Of a stretch of 64,000 nt of DNA, positions 1-7,939 are shown one piece after another. Each line of letters starts with the position of its first letter. Positions within the stretch are counted from its first letter, which is position 1. This stretch comes from Paenibacillus_V sp046244365 (GTDB lineage: Bacteria > Bacillota > Bacilli > Paenibacillales > NBRC-103111): positions 1-64,000 of the forward strand of contig NZ_CP176395.1 of the NCBI RefSeq assembly GCF_046244365.1, written 5' to 3'. The notes under the pieces were generated by a model. The model worked only from the letters and a program-made list of their open reading frames with translations. It was not told the DNA's origin and did not search any database. The position numbers and the translations under genes were made by a program.

Positions 1-1359
1 GTGGAAGGCCCTACGCACGATTTATGGCAGCAGGTATTATCCGTCATTCAGACCAAAATCAGCAAACCGAGCTTCGATACTTGGCTGAAATCGACAAAAG
101 CGCTGTCGTTTACGGATACGGAGCTGGTCATTTGCACACCGAACAAGTTTACCCAAGAATGGCTCGAAAGCCGTTACCAGAAGCTCATCGGTTCGACCGT
201 TTATGAAGTACTGGACCGTCAGGTCAACGTTTACATCGTTATCGACGACGGACAAGCGATCGCAGTAGCGCAGCCTTCGCCGGCCGTTACGCTGCCACCG
301 CCCCAATCCGCCGTTTCGGAAGAGCCGTTCGCGCATATGCTCAATCCGAAATATCAGTTTGAAACGTTCGTCATCGGGCCGGGAAACCGGTTTGCGCATG
401 CCGCGTCTTTGGCCGTGGCCGAAGCGCCGGCCAAAGCCTATAATCCGCTTTTCCTATACGGGGGAGTCGGTCTCGGCAAAACGCACTTGATGCACGCCAT
501 CGGCCATTACGTGCTCGAGCATAATCCGAAGGCTAAGGTTATGTATATTTCTTCCGAGAAATTTACGAACGAATTCATTAATGCGATCCGAGACAACCGG
601 GGCGAAAGCTTTCGCAACAAGTATAGGAATATCGACGTGCTTCTTATTGACGATATTCAGTTCATTGCCGGTAAAGAAGGAACGCAGGAAGAATTTTTTC
701 ATACTTTTAACGCTCTTCACGAAGACAGCAAGCAGATCGTCATTTCGTCCGACCGGCCGCCGAAGGAAATTCCGACGCTGGAGGAACGGCTGCGCTCCCG
801 CTTCGAATGGGGTCTCATAACGGACGTTCAGCCGCCTGATTTGGAGACGCGCATTGCGATTCTTCGCAAGAAAGCGAAAGCCGAAAACCTGGATATTCCG
901 AATGAAGCGATGGCCTATATCGCCAATCAGATCGATTCCAACATCCGCGAGCTGGAGGGCGCACTGATTCGGGTCGTCGCTTATTCTTCCCTCATTAATC
1001 AGGATGTGTCCGCTCATCTTGCAGCCGAAGCGCTCAAGGACATCATTCCGGCCAGCCGGCCGCGCACGATCACGATACAGGATATTCAGCAGAAAGTCGG
1101 GGAGTTTTACGGGCTGCGCATGGAGGATTTCAAAGCGCGCAAACGGACGAAAGCAGTCGCATTTCCTCGCCAAGTCGCCATGTATTTATCTCGCGAGCTG
1201 ACGGATTATTCACTTCCCAAAATCGGCGAAGCATTCGGGGGACGCGACCATACGACGGTTATCCATGCCCATGAGAAAATTTCGGACAACCTGAAGCAGG
1301 ATCAGGAACTGTATAAGATTATTCACAACATCACGGAAAAGATAAAAAACCCGAGTTAA
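1..1359 (+). CDS. dnaA: Chromosomal replication initiator DnaA
   Basis: DnaA binds 9-bp DnaA boxes at oriC, oligomerises with ATP and melts the origin. The 452-residue protein has the full family layout: N-terminal helicase-loading domain (about 1-80), a variable linker (about 85-110), an AAA+ core with Walker A GGVGLGKTH near 154 and Walker B LLIDDIQF near 217, and the C-terminal DNA-binding domain with signature GGRDHTTVIHAHEKI near 412. Length and sequence match Bacillus DnaA throughout. The start is GTG at base 1; anything upstream (promoter, RBS, further DnaA boxes) lies outside the window. It is the first gene of the dnaA-dnaN-yaaA-recF group, with oriC directly downstream. Confidence 0.98.
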   Translation: MEGPTHDLWQQVLSVIQTKISKPSFDTWLKSTKALSFTDTELVICTPNKFTQEWLESRYQKLIGSTVYEVLDRQVNVYIVIDDGQAIAVAQPSPAVTLPPPQSAVSEEPFAHMLNPKYQFETFVIGPGNRFAHAASLAVAEAPAKAYNPLFLYGGVGLGKTHLMHAIGHYVLEHNPKAKVMYISSEKFTNEFINAIRDNRGESFRNKYRNIDVLLIDDIQFIAGKEGTQEEFFHTFNALHEDSKQIVISSDRPPKEIPTLEERLRSRFEWGLITDVQPPDLETRIAILRKKAKAENLDIPNEAMAYIANQIDSNIRELEGALIRVVAYSSLINQDVSAHLAAEALKDIIPASRPRTITIQDIQQKVGEFYGLRMEDFKARKRTKAVAFPRQVAMYLSRELTDYSLPKIGEAFGGRDHTTVIHAHEKISDNLKQDQELYKIIHNITEKIKNPS

Positions 1360-1440
1360 AATGACCCGGCAAAGTGACGACAAGCATTCAAGCGAGTTCC
1401 GAGCGCTTTGCGGTAAGCTCTAAAAACCTATATAATTTCA

Positions 1441-1483
1441 CGGAAGCCTATGCACAAACTATGCACATGTGGATAGGCTTCCG
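1441..1483. repeat. Inverted repeat with 16-bp arms inside oriC
   Basis: Arms 1441-1456 (CGGAAGCCTATGCACA) and 1468-1483 match as inverted copies at 15 of 16 positions, separated by 11 bp. Each arm ends in a DnaA box facing inward, and the spacer holds a third box. No T-tract follows, so this is unlikely to be a simple dnaA terminator. Confidence 0.8.
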
Positions 1484-1556
1484 CTTTGCCTGTTTGATGC
1501 ACATATCCACATATTAGACGCGCCTACTACTACTGTTAATAAAAAAAGATTAAAAT
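1441..1556. other. oriC: Replication origin oriC (DnaA boxes, DnaA-trios, AT-rich unwinding element)
   Basis: The 289-bp gap between dnaA and dnaN holds a clustered set of DnaA boxes close to TTATNCACA: CTATGCACA at 1448-1456 and 1459-1467, an inverted CTATCCACA at 1468-1476, TGATGCACA at 1495-1503 and ATATCCACA at 1503-1511. After the last box come a GC-rich spacer (1517-1524), a run of TAC triplets at 1525-1534 resembling the DnaA-trio element of Bacillus subtilis, and an AT-rich stretch at 1536-1556 that would be the unwinding region. The order box, GC spacer, trios, AT-rich DNA is the same as the B. subtilis basal unwinding system. The origin role is inferred from this arrangement and its position. 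Confidence 0.88.
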
Positions 1557-1651
1557 GAATAGCGCTAAAGCCTCAATCGCCTTCGGCAGACACGAATCGT
1601 TTCTTTTGTTTCCAGTCGGCCCATTTTCATGAATATCGTAGGAGTGACATG

Positions 1652-2794
1652 ATGAAACTTACCATTTCGAAAGACTATTTGAATGAATCGATCCAGCACG
1701 TCTCCAAAGCCATTTCCAGCAGAACGACTATCCCTATTTTGAGCGGGATTAAGTTTGACGCAGACTTCAGCGGGGTTACGTTAACAGCCAGCGATACGGA
1801 TATTTCCATTCAATCTCATATTCCGAACGAGATTGACAACGAGCAGGTCGTAACGCTCTACACGAAGGGCAGCGTCGTTCTTCCGGCGAAATTTTTTATG
1901 GAGATTGTCAGGAAGCTTCCTTCCGATACGATTGAAATCGAAGTAACGAACCATTTCCATACGACCATTCGTGCGGGCACGTCGGAAATTCAAATGGTCG
2001 GTCTTGATCCGGAAGAGTATCCGGTATTGCCGAGCCTGGAAGAGAACAAAGTGATCTCGATGGCCAGCGATTTGCTGAAAGCGATGATCAAACAAACCGC
2101 ATTCGCCGTTTCGACGAGCGAAACGACGCCCATTCTTACCGGGGTGTTATGGACGCTCAGCGACAACCAGCTGAAATTTACGGCATGCGACCGTCACCGT
2201 CTCGCATCCCGTGAAGTGAACATGGAGACGCCGTCCGAACAGCAGTTCCAGAACATCGTCATTTCAGGCAAAACGCTGAACGAATTGAACAAAATTTTGC
2301 CGGATCAAAATATGCTCGTCGATATCGTCGTTTCCGACAATCAAGTGCTGTTCCGTTTGAACAACATCTTGTTTTATTCGCGTATTCTGGATGGAACGTA
2401 CCCGGATATGACGAAGGTGATTCCCCAATCCTTTCAAACCGAGCTTGTTATTAAAGCGAAGCTGCTCACGGAAGCGATCGACCGCGCTTATTTGTTGTCC
2501 CGAGAAGAGAAAACGAATATCGTGAAAATGGTCATGAAGGAAGATTACACGATCGAAATTTCATCCAGCTCAACCGAGCTCGGGAAAGTAACGGAGACGC
2601 TCGCTTGCGAACAATTGACCGGGGACTTGCTGCGCATTTCGTTTAACTCGAAATATATGATGGACGCGCTCAAGGCGCTGGACAGCGATTCGATCCGCTT
2701 CCGTTTCACCGGTCCGATGAGCCCGATTATCATTACACCGGAAGACGGTACGAATATGCTGCAGCTTATTTTGCCTTACCGCACCGTAAACTAA
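1652..2794 (+). CDS. dnaN: DNA polymerase III beta subunit (sliding clamp)
   Basis: The sliding clamp encircles DNA and tethers the replicative polymerase. The 380-residue product has the usual family length and begins MKLTISKDYL, like Bacillus DnaN, and it ends with the conserved clamp C-terminus (LQLILPYRTVN). Two ATGs lie in tandem at 1649 and 1652. GGAG at 1641-1644 gives spacings of 4 and 7, so 1652 is preferred. It sits directly after oriC and 13 bp before yaaA, consistent with the dnaA-dnaN-yaaA-recF unit. Confidence 0.97.
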   Translation: MKLTISKDYLNESIQHVSKAISSRTTIPILSGIKFDADFSGVTLTASDTDISIQSHIPNEIDNEQVVTLYTKGSVVLPAKFFMEIVRKLPSDTIEIEVTNHFHTTIRAGTSEIQMVGLDPEEYPVLPSLEENKVISMASDLLKAMIKQTAFAVSTSETTPILTGVLWTLSDNQLKFTACDRHRLASREVNMETPSEQQFQNIVISGKTLNELNKILPDQNMLVDIVVSDNQVLFRLNNILFYSRILDGTYPDMTKVIPQSFQTELVIKAKLLTEAIDRAYLLSREEKTNIVKMVMKEDYTIEISSSSTELGKVTETLACEQLTGDLLRISFNSKYMMDALKALDSDSIRFRFTGPMSPIIITPEDGTNMLQLILPYRTVN

Positions 2795-2807
2795 GGGGAC
2801 CGAGCCA

Positions 2808-3023
2808 ATGAAGAACGTACCGATTCAAACGGATTATATTACGCTCGGACAATTCCTGAAGCTGACCGACTGCATCAGCACGGGAGGACAAGCTAAAGGC
2901 TTTCTGCAGGACGTACCGATCAAGGTGAACGGCATCGACGAGAACCGCAGGGGCAAAAAGCTTGTTGCAGGCGATATCGTCTCCGTTCAGGGCCACGGCG
3001 AATTTCGCGTGGAGCGCTCCTGA
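2808..3023 (+). CDS. yaaA: S4-domain RNA-binding protein YaaA
   Basis: This 71-residue protein is almost entirely one S4 domain (FLKLTDCISTGGQAKGFL, then KVNGIDENRRGKKL), the small RNA-binding fold found in ribosomal protein S4 and RluB-type enzymes. YaaA is conserved between dnaN and recF in Bacilli, and its role is thought to lie in ribosome assembly or RNA binding. Its stop codon TGA (3021-3023) overlaps the recF ATG by one base, so the two are translationally coupled. Confidence 0.92.
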   Translation: MKNVPIQTDYITLGQFLKLTDCISTGGQAKGFLQDVPIKVNGIDENRRGKKLVAGDIVSVQGHGEFRVERS

Positions 3024-4138
3024 TGTTTTTGAAATCGATCGGATTGAGCGGTTACCGCAATTACGCCGACTTCGAGCTTCGAACGGACAGCAGCGTCAAT
3101 ATTTTCATAGGACCGAATGCGCAAGGGAAAACGAATTTGCTTGAAGCCATCTATGTGCTGGCGCTGACGAAATCGCACCGGACTCATCAGGATAAGGAAT
3201 TGGTCGGTTGGGACAAGCAGCAGGCGCTGCTCCAAGGCGAATTGGATAAGAAGTACGGTCCGATCAAGCTGCAGCTCTCCATCTCCCAAAGCGGCAAGAA
3301 AGCAAAGCTGAACGGGCTGGAGCAGAAAAAACTGAGCGGCTATGTCGGCGCGATGAACGTGGTGATGTTTGCCCCGGAGGATCTTGAAATCGTCAAGGGA
3401 GCTCCGGGCATACGCCGCCGTTTTCTTGATATGGAGATCGGACAGGTGCAGCCTTCCTACTTGTACGATATTACGCAGTATCAAAAAATATTACTGCAGA
3501 GAAACAATTTTTTGAAAACGCCGGCGGCCTCAAACAGCTCCGGAAGCGCGATGCTGGAGGTATGGAACGAACAGCTTGCCGGCTACGGTGTTAAAATTAT
3601 CAAAAAGCGTCAAAGCTTTATAGAGAAGCTGCAGCAATGGGCGGAACGCATTCATTCAGGCATCACGAACGGCCATGAACAGCTGATCATTCGCTATGCT
3701 CCGTCACTGGAGACATCGCCCGAGGAACCGGAAGCTGTCTTATTGGACCAATTTATGTTAAAGTTATCAAAGGTGAAAGAGCAGGAAGTGCGTCGGGGTA
3801 CTACGCTGGTAGGCCCGCATCGCGATGATCTTTTGTTTTACATCAACGATAAGGAAGTGCAGACGTTCGGTTCGCAAGGGCAGCAGCGGACGACCGCGTT
3901 ATCGCTGAAGCTGGCTGAGCTTGAGCTTATTCGCGAGGAAGTCGGGGAGTATCCGATTTTGCTGCTTGACGACGTTCTGTCCGAGCTTGACCGTTATCGG
4001 CAAACCCAGCTCATCGAGACGTTCCAGGATAAAGTGCAGACGTTTATCACGACGACGGGCATTGAAAGCGTCAACCTCGACAAAATCAGCGGCGCGGCCA
4101 TTTTTCAGGTTAGGAGCGGCACTGTGGTCGCCGAATAA
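3023..4138 (+). CDS. recF: Recombination mediator RecF
   Basis: RecF is an SMC-like ATPase that helps load RecA at gaps and stalled forks. Walker A (GPNAQGKTN, near residue 30), the ABC-type signature region (GSQGQQRT, near 284) and Walker B with D-loop (LLLDDVLSELD, near 316) are all present, and the 371-residue length is typical. The ATG at 3023 lies inside the TGATG overlap with yaaA. It completes the conserved replication-recombination operon next to oriC. Confidence 0.96.
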   Translation: MFLKSIGLSGYRNYADFELRTDSSVNIFIGPNAQGKTNLLEAIYVLALTKSHRTHQDKELVGWDKQQALLQGELDKKYGPIKLQLSISQSGKKAKLNGLEQKKLSGYVGAMNVVMFAPEDLEIVKGAPGIRRRFLDMEIGQVQPSYLYDITQYQKILLQRNNFLKTPAASNSSGSAMLEVWNEQLAGYGVKIIKKRQSFIEKLQQWAERIHSGITNGHEQLIIRYAPSLETSPEEPEAVLLDQFMLKLSKVKEQEVRRGTTLVGPHRDDLLFYINDKEVQTFGSQGQQRTTALSLKLAELELIREEVGEYPILLLDDVLSELDRYRQTQLIETFQDKVQTFITTTGIESVNLDKISGAAIFQVRSGTVVAE

Positions 4139-4170
4139 CGGCAGGATTGCCGGTTAGGAGTGGATCGTGC

Positions 4171-4419
4171 ATGTTTATCCATTTGGGCGGAGAGAAAATC
4201 ATTCGCGCATCGGAGCTGATCGCGATTTTTGACGTTGCCATCGAGAAAAATTCCAAGCTGTCGAAGCAATTTTTGACCTATGCCGGCAAAGAGAAAAAGG
4301 TGGAAGTCATAGGCGAGGAAGAGAGCAAGTCGCTCGTCGTCACGACGACGAAGGTTTATTACTCTCCCATTTCCTCCGGTACCTTGAAGAAACGGGCGAA
4401 TCATCTTTTGATGAACTAA
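4171..4419 (+). CDS. remB: Extracellular matrix regulator RemB (YaaB/DUF370)
   Basis: The 82-residue protein begins MFIHLGGEKIIRASELIAIF and contains YYSPISSGTLKKRA, the hallmark of the RemB/YaaB family. In B. subtilis RemA and RemB affect transcription of biofilm matrix genes. The ATG at 4171 follows TAGGAG with a 10-base spacing. It occupies the usual recF-gyrB position, and the 109-bp gap to gyrB contains a hairpin. A role in matrix control here is inferred from family membership. Confidence 0.9.
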   Translation: MFIHLGGEKIIRASELIAIFDVAIEKNSKLSKQFLTYAGKEKKVEVIGEEESKSLVVTTTKVYYSPISSGTLKKRANHLLMN

Positions 4420-4470
4420 GGAAGCCTGCAGTCTTTTGAACGGCAATTGCATATAACGCATTTCCTCGTA

Positions 4471-4497
4471 GCCTTCGATTTCAGTTGAATCGAAGGC
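4471..4497 (+). promoter_or_regulatory. Hairpin upstream of gyrB
   Basis: GCCTTCGATT (4471-4480) and AATCGAAGGC (4488-4497) form a perfect 10-bp stem with a 7-nt loop. No U-tract follows, so it may be an RNA processing or attenuation element and not a strong terminator. It lies 31 bp before the gyrB start. Confidence 0.5.
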
Positions 4498-4528
4498 CAA
4501 GCGATATTACAGGGTAGGTGATCGGTCC

Positions 4529-6445
4529 ATGTCGTCAAATCAAAATACGTATGATGAAAGTCAGATTCAAGTACTGGAAGGTCTTGAGGCTGTCCGTAAG
4601 CGTCCCGGCATGTATATCGGGTCCACAAGCGGCCGCGGGCTTCACCATCTCGTATGGGAAGTCGTAGACAACAGCATCGATGAGGCGCTCGCAGGCTTCT
4701 GTACGAAGGTCGATATCATCGTTCACAAAGATAACAGTATCACCGTCATTGACAACGGCCGCGGGATTCCCGTGGGCGAGAATGCCAAACTGAAGCGTCC
4801 TACCCTCGAAGTCGTTCTTACCGTGCTCCATGCAGGCGGCAAATTCGGCGGCGAAGAGTCGGGGTATAAGGTTTCGGGCGGTCTGCACGGCGTCGGCGTA
4901 TCCGTCGTTAATGCGCTGTCCGAACAGCTGATCGTAACGGTCAAGCGCGGAGGGAAGGTATACCAGCAGGAATACCGCCGCGGCGCGCCGCAATACGACG
5001 TGAAGGAAATCGGGGAAACCGATGAAACCGGCACGACCATTACGTTCACGCCGGATCCGACGATTTTTACGGAAACGACGGAGTACGACTATGATATTTT
5101 GCAGTCGCGTTTGCGCGAGCTGGCGTTTTTGAATAAAGGCATCGAAATCAATTTGCTTGACGAGCGCACGGATGCGTCCTATTCGCACCGGTATGAAGGC
5201 GGGATCATCCAGTTCGTCGAATATTTGAACCGTTCCCGCGAGCCGCTGCACGTACCGCCGATCTACACCGAAGGCAAGAAAGACCATATCCAGGTGGAAA
5301 TCGCGCTGCAGTACAATGACAGCTACTCGGAGAACATTTATTCGTTCGCCAACAACATCAACACTCATGAGGGCGGTACGCACGAGTCAGGCTTTAAGAG
5401 CGCGCTCACCCGTATTTTGAACGATTATGCCCGCAAGTCGAACTCGATCAAAGACAACGACGCCAATTTGAGCGGCGATGACGTTCGGGAAGGGCTTAGT
5501 GCGATCATTTCCGTCAAAATCCCGGAGCCGCAGTTCGAAGGGCAAACGAAGACGAAGCTGGGCAACAGCGAAGTGAGAGGGATCGTGGAATCCCTGTTCG
5601 CCGAGAAGCTTCAGGAATTTCTCGACGAGCATCCGGCTGTCGCGAAGAAGATCATGGAGAAGGGCATCCAGGCTGCGCGCGCCAGAGAGGCCGCTCGTAA
5701 AGCGAGAGAGCTTACGCGCCGCAAGAGCGCCCTGGAGGTAAGCTCCCTGCCGGGCAAACTGGCCGACTGTTCTTCCAAAGACGCTTCCATCAGCGAAGTG
5801 TACATTGTCGAAGGGGACTCCGCCGGCGGATCGGCTAAGCAAGGGCGGGATCGCCATTTCCAAGCGATACTGCCGCTTCGCGGTAAAATTTTGAACGTAG
5901 AAAAGTCGCGCTTGGACAAAATCTTGTCCAATCTCGAGATTCGGGCGATCATTACGGCGCTCGGGACGGGGATCGGTGACGATTTCGACATTGCCAAGGC
6001 ACGCTACCATAAAATCATCATCATGACGGATGCCGACGTTGACGGTGCGCATATCCGGACACTGCTGCTGACGTTCTTCTTCCGTTACATGCGCAAGCTG
6101 ATCGAAGCGGGCTACGTGTATATCGCGCAGCCGCCGCTCTTCAAACTGGAGCGCAACAAGACGATCAAATACGCCTACAACGACAAACAACGCGATATTA
6201 TTCTCAAGGAATTCGGCGAAGGCGTCAAAGTGAACACTCAGCGCTACAAAGGTCTTGGTGAAATGAATCCAGGCCAGCTGTGGGAAACGACGATGGATCC
6301 CGATACCCGTACCCTGCTTCAGGTAACGATTCAAGATGCGATCGATGCCGACGAAGTGTTCGACACGCTGATGGGCGATAACGTGGAACCACGCCGGGAT
6401 TTCATCCAAGCACACGCCAAATACGTGAAAAATTTGGACGTTTAG
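4529..6445 (+). CDS. gyrB: DNA gyrase subunit B
   Basis: GyrB supplies the ATPase that drives negative supercoiling by the GyrA2B2 complex. The 638-residue protein shows the GHKL ATP-binding motifs (EVVDNSIDEA, DNGRGIP, GLHGVGVSVVNALS), the TOPRIM metal residues (EGDSAGG and DADVDGAHI) and the C-terminal QRYKGLGEMNP block that contacts GyrA. Length matches Bacillus GyrB. A GGTAGGTG-like ribosome binding site precedes the ATG. gyrA follows after one intervening gene, whereas gyrB-gyrA are adjacent in B. subtilis. Confidence 0.97.
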   Translation: MSSNQNTYDESQIQVLEGLEAVRKRPGMYIGSTSGRGLHHLVWEVVDNSIDEALAGFCTKVDIIVHKDNSITVIDNGRGIPVGENAKLKRPTLEVVLTVLHAGGKFGGEESGYKVSGGLHGVGVSVVNALSEQLIVTVKRGGKVYQQEYRRGAPQYDVKEIGETDETGTTITFTPDPTIFTETTEYDYDILQSRLRELAFLNKGIEINLLDERTDASYSHRYEGGIIQFVEYLNRSREPLHVPPIYTEGKKDHIQVEIALQYNDSYSENIYSFANNINTHEGGTHESGFKSALTRILNDYARKSNSIKDNDANLSGDDVREGLSAIISVKIPEPQFEGQTKTKLGNSEVRGIVESLFAEKLQEFLDEHPAVAKKIMEKGIQAARAREAARKARELTRRKSALEVSSLPGKLADCSSKDASISEVYIVEGDSAGGSAKQGRDRHFQAILPLRGKILNVEKSRLDKILSNLEIRAIITALGTGIGDDFDIAKARYHKIIIMTDADVDGAHIRTLLLTFFFRYMRKLIEAGYVYIAQPPLFKLERNKTIKYAYNDKQRDIILKEFGEGVKVNTQRYKGLGEMNPGQLWETTMDPDTRTLLQVTIQDAIDADEVFDTLMGDNVEPRRDFIQAHAKYVKNLDV

Positions 6446-6480
6446 CATTATTCATAAGCAAGCTACGCTTCGCAGCGACT

Positions 6481-6502
6481 GGCTTCGGGAATCCCCGAAG
6501 CC
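6481..6502 (+). promoter_or_regulatory. Hairpin after gyrB
   Basis: GGCTTCGGG and CCCGAAGCC form a 9-bp stem around a 4-nt loop, 35 bp after the gyrB stop. No clear U-tract follows, so it is at best a weak terminator or an mRNA-stabilising structure. Confidence 0.45.
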
Positions 6503-6581
6503 GCCTTCCTACTTAATGCTCCGCAGCTTAAGCAGGATACGGCTCACTTACAGATAGACCTTTTGGGAGAGGGGTCCATTC

Positions 6582-7739
6582 TTGAACCGGTTAATTAAAC
6601 AATTGACAGCTTTAGTATTCGTTGCGAGCGTATTGTTGTATCCGCGTATGATCGAATCGCAAGCAACCGTCATGTACGAGAATCAAGTCGCCGTGCTTGT
6701 CTATCACCATATCGACGACCGGCTTGAGGACAATAACGTGACGATCACGCCCGATTTGTTCCGCAGGCAGCTTGTGTATTTGCAGGACCGCGGGTACAAC
6801 TTCATATCGTTGGAGCAATTCCGGACGTTTATGTCCGGAGGCGCCGTGCCCGTCAATGCCGTACTCGTTACGTTTGACGACGGGTATAGAAGTTATTACA
6901 CGCATGCGTTCCCGATATTGCAGGAGCTCGATATTCCGGCGGTTCATTTTATCATCACGAATGATTTGGATCGTTCGCAGGATGTACGTGTCCCTTTTTT
7001 GTCGAAGGACGAAATCAGGAAAATGGTCGCCGCGCACAAGGGGAAATTCGACTTCGAATGCCATTCGGACCGGCTTCACCACAAGGATAAGAGCGGGACG
7101 CCGTATTTGATCAGCCGAACGCAGGATGGCGATACCGTCAAGAGCGACGAAGAGTATGAGAAAACGATCGTGAACGACACCAAAACATGCGTGTCGAAAC
7201 TGAACGAGCTTCAGCCTACCCGCCATGACGCCTACGCGTATCCGTACGGCATGTTCGATAAGCGGTCCGTACGCATACTTGGCGGCGAAGGCATCCGATA
7301 TGGCTTTACGACGCTTAGCGAAATGGCGACAGGATCGGTCGATCCGATGCAAATCCCGCGTATCAACGCGGGTTCTCCCTATGTCCAGCCCTCAGCCTTG
7401 CATAATTTGATCACGTTCAAAACGGTTACGGAAATCGGGGCGGATCAGTGGGTACCTCTTGGACAAACGGTTATGCAGATTGGCGGAAGCCTTATGCTGC
7501 TGCCCGACCAAAGCATACAGATGGATTGGGATAAGAGACAGTGGATTATTCATCCCGGCAGCACGGTTGTGCAAGAGGGCGACCGGACGATTCAGCTCGA
7601 CGCTCCGATCGAACGAAGAGGCAAACGCAACTACATTCGGATGGGCGATCTGCAGAAGCTGATTCAGCAAAAAGTCATATACAACAAAAATCGCGGCTAC
7701 TACCATGTGCGAAACGCACCGGATAAAGGCTCGCAGTAG
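6582..7739 (+). CDS. Exported polysaccharide deacetylase (PgaB/IcaB-type NodB domain)
   Basis: This 385-residue protein has an N-terminal hydrophobic segment (about 5-25, signal peptide or anchor) followed by a NodB-fold deacetylase. The metal and catalytic motif is TFDDGYRSYY near residue 96, and the second motif is HSDRLH near 162. The five-residue spacing between the two histidines follows the poly-N-acetylglucosamine deacetylases PgaB and IcaB, not the usual H-(S/T)-x-x-H of peptidoglycan deacetylases. The C-terminal 90 residues resemble the copper-amine-oxidase N-terminal-like domain common in Paenibacillus exoproteins. The TTG start at 6582 follows GGGAGAGGGG and gives a complete signal sequence. 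It splits gyrB from gyrA. Substrate is inferred; a paralogue lies at 27448-28524. Confidence 0.85.
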   Translation: MNRLIKQLTALVFVASVLLYPRMIESQATVMYENQVAVLVYHHIDDRLEDNNVTITPDLFRRQLVYLQDRGYNFISLEQFRTFMSGGAVPVNAVLVTFDDGYRSYYTHAFPILQELDIPAVHFIITNDLDRSQDVRVPFLSKDEIRKMVAAHKGKFDFECHSDRLHHKDKSGTPYLISRTQDGDTVKSDEEYEKTIVNDTKTCVSKLNELQPTRHDAYAYPYGMFDKRSVRILGGEGIRYGFTTLSEMATGSVDPMQIPRINAGSPYVQPSALHNLITFKTVTEIGADQWVPLGQTVMQIGGSLMLLPDQSIQMDWDKRQWIIHPGSTVVQEGDRTIQLDAPIERRGKRNYIRMGDLQKLIQQKVIYNKNRGYYHVRNAPDKGSQ

Positions 7740-7744
7740 GTCTT

Positions 7745-7849
7745 GTGGAGAGCGGACCGCTTCGAGGTTCGTATATCAGAAAGTATATACTCGGATGCGG
7801 CTCTCCACCTACGGTAAACGCCAGCGTCAAAAGACGCCGGTAGGCGTTT
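7745..7849 (+). promoter_or_regulatory. Tandem hairpins in the gyrA leader
   Basis: GTGGAGAGC (7745-7753) pairs with GCTCTCCAC (7800-7808), with inner pairings CGAG/CTCG and TATAT/ATATA, making a long interrupted stem. A second hairpin follows: AAACGCC (7816-7822) with GGCGTTT (7843-7849), nested around GCGTC/GACGC. Neither is followed by a U-tract. They lie 90-195 bases upstream of gyrA and may form a structured leader. Confidence 0.5.
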
Positions 7850-7939
7850 ATCCTTGGCTTTCCGCGAAGATTGCAACGAAATTTAATGCCATTCTGGCAA
7901 GCTCGCCCTTTGAGGCGGTTTGCCGGCAGGAGGTAAATG

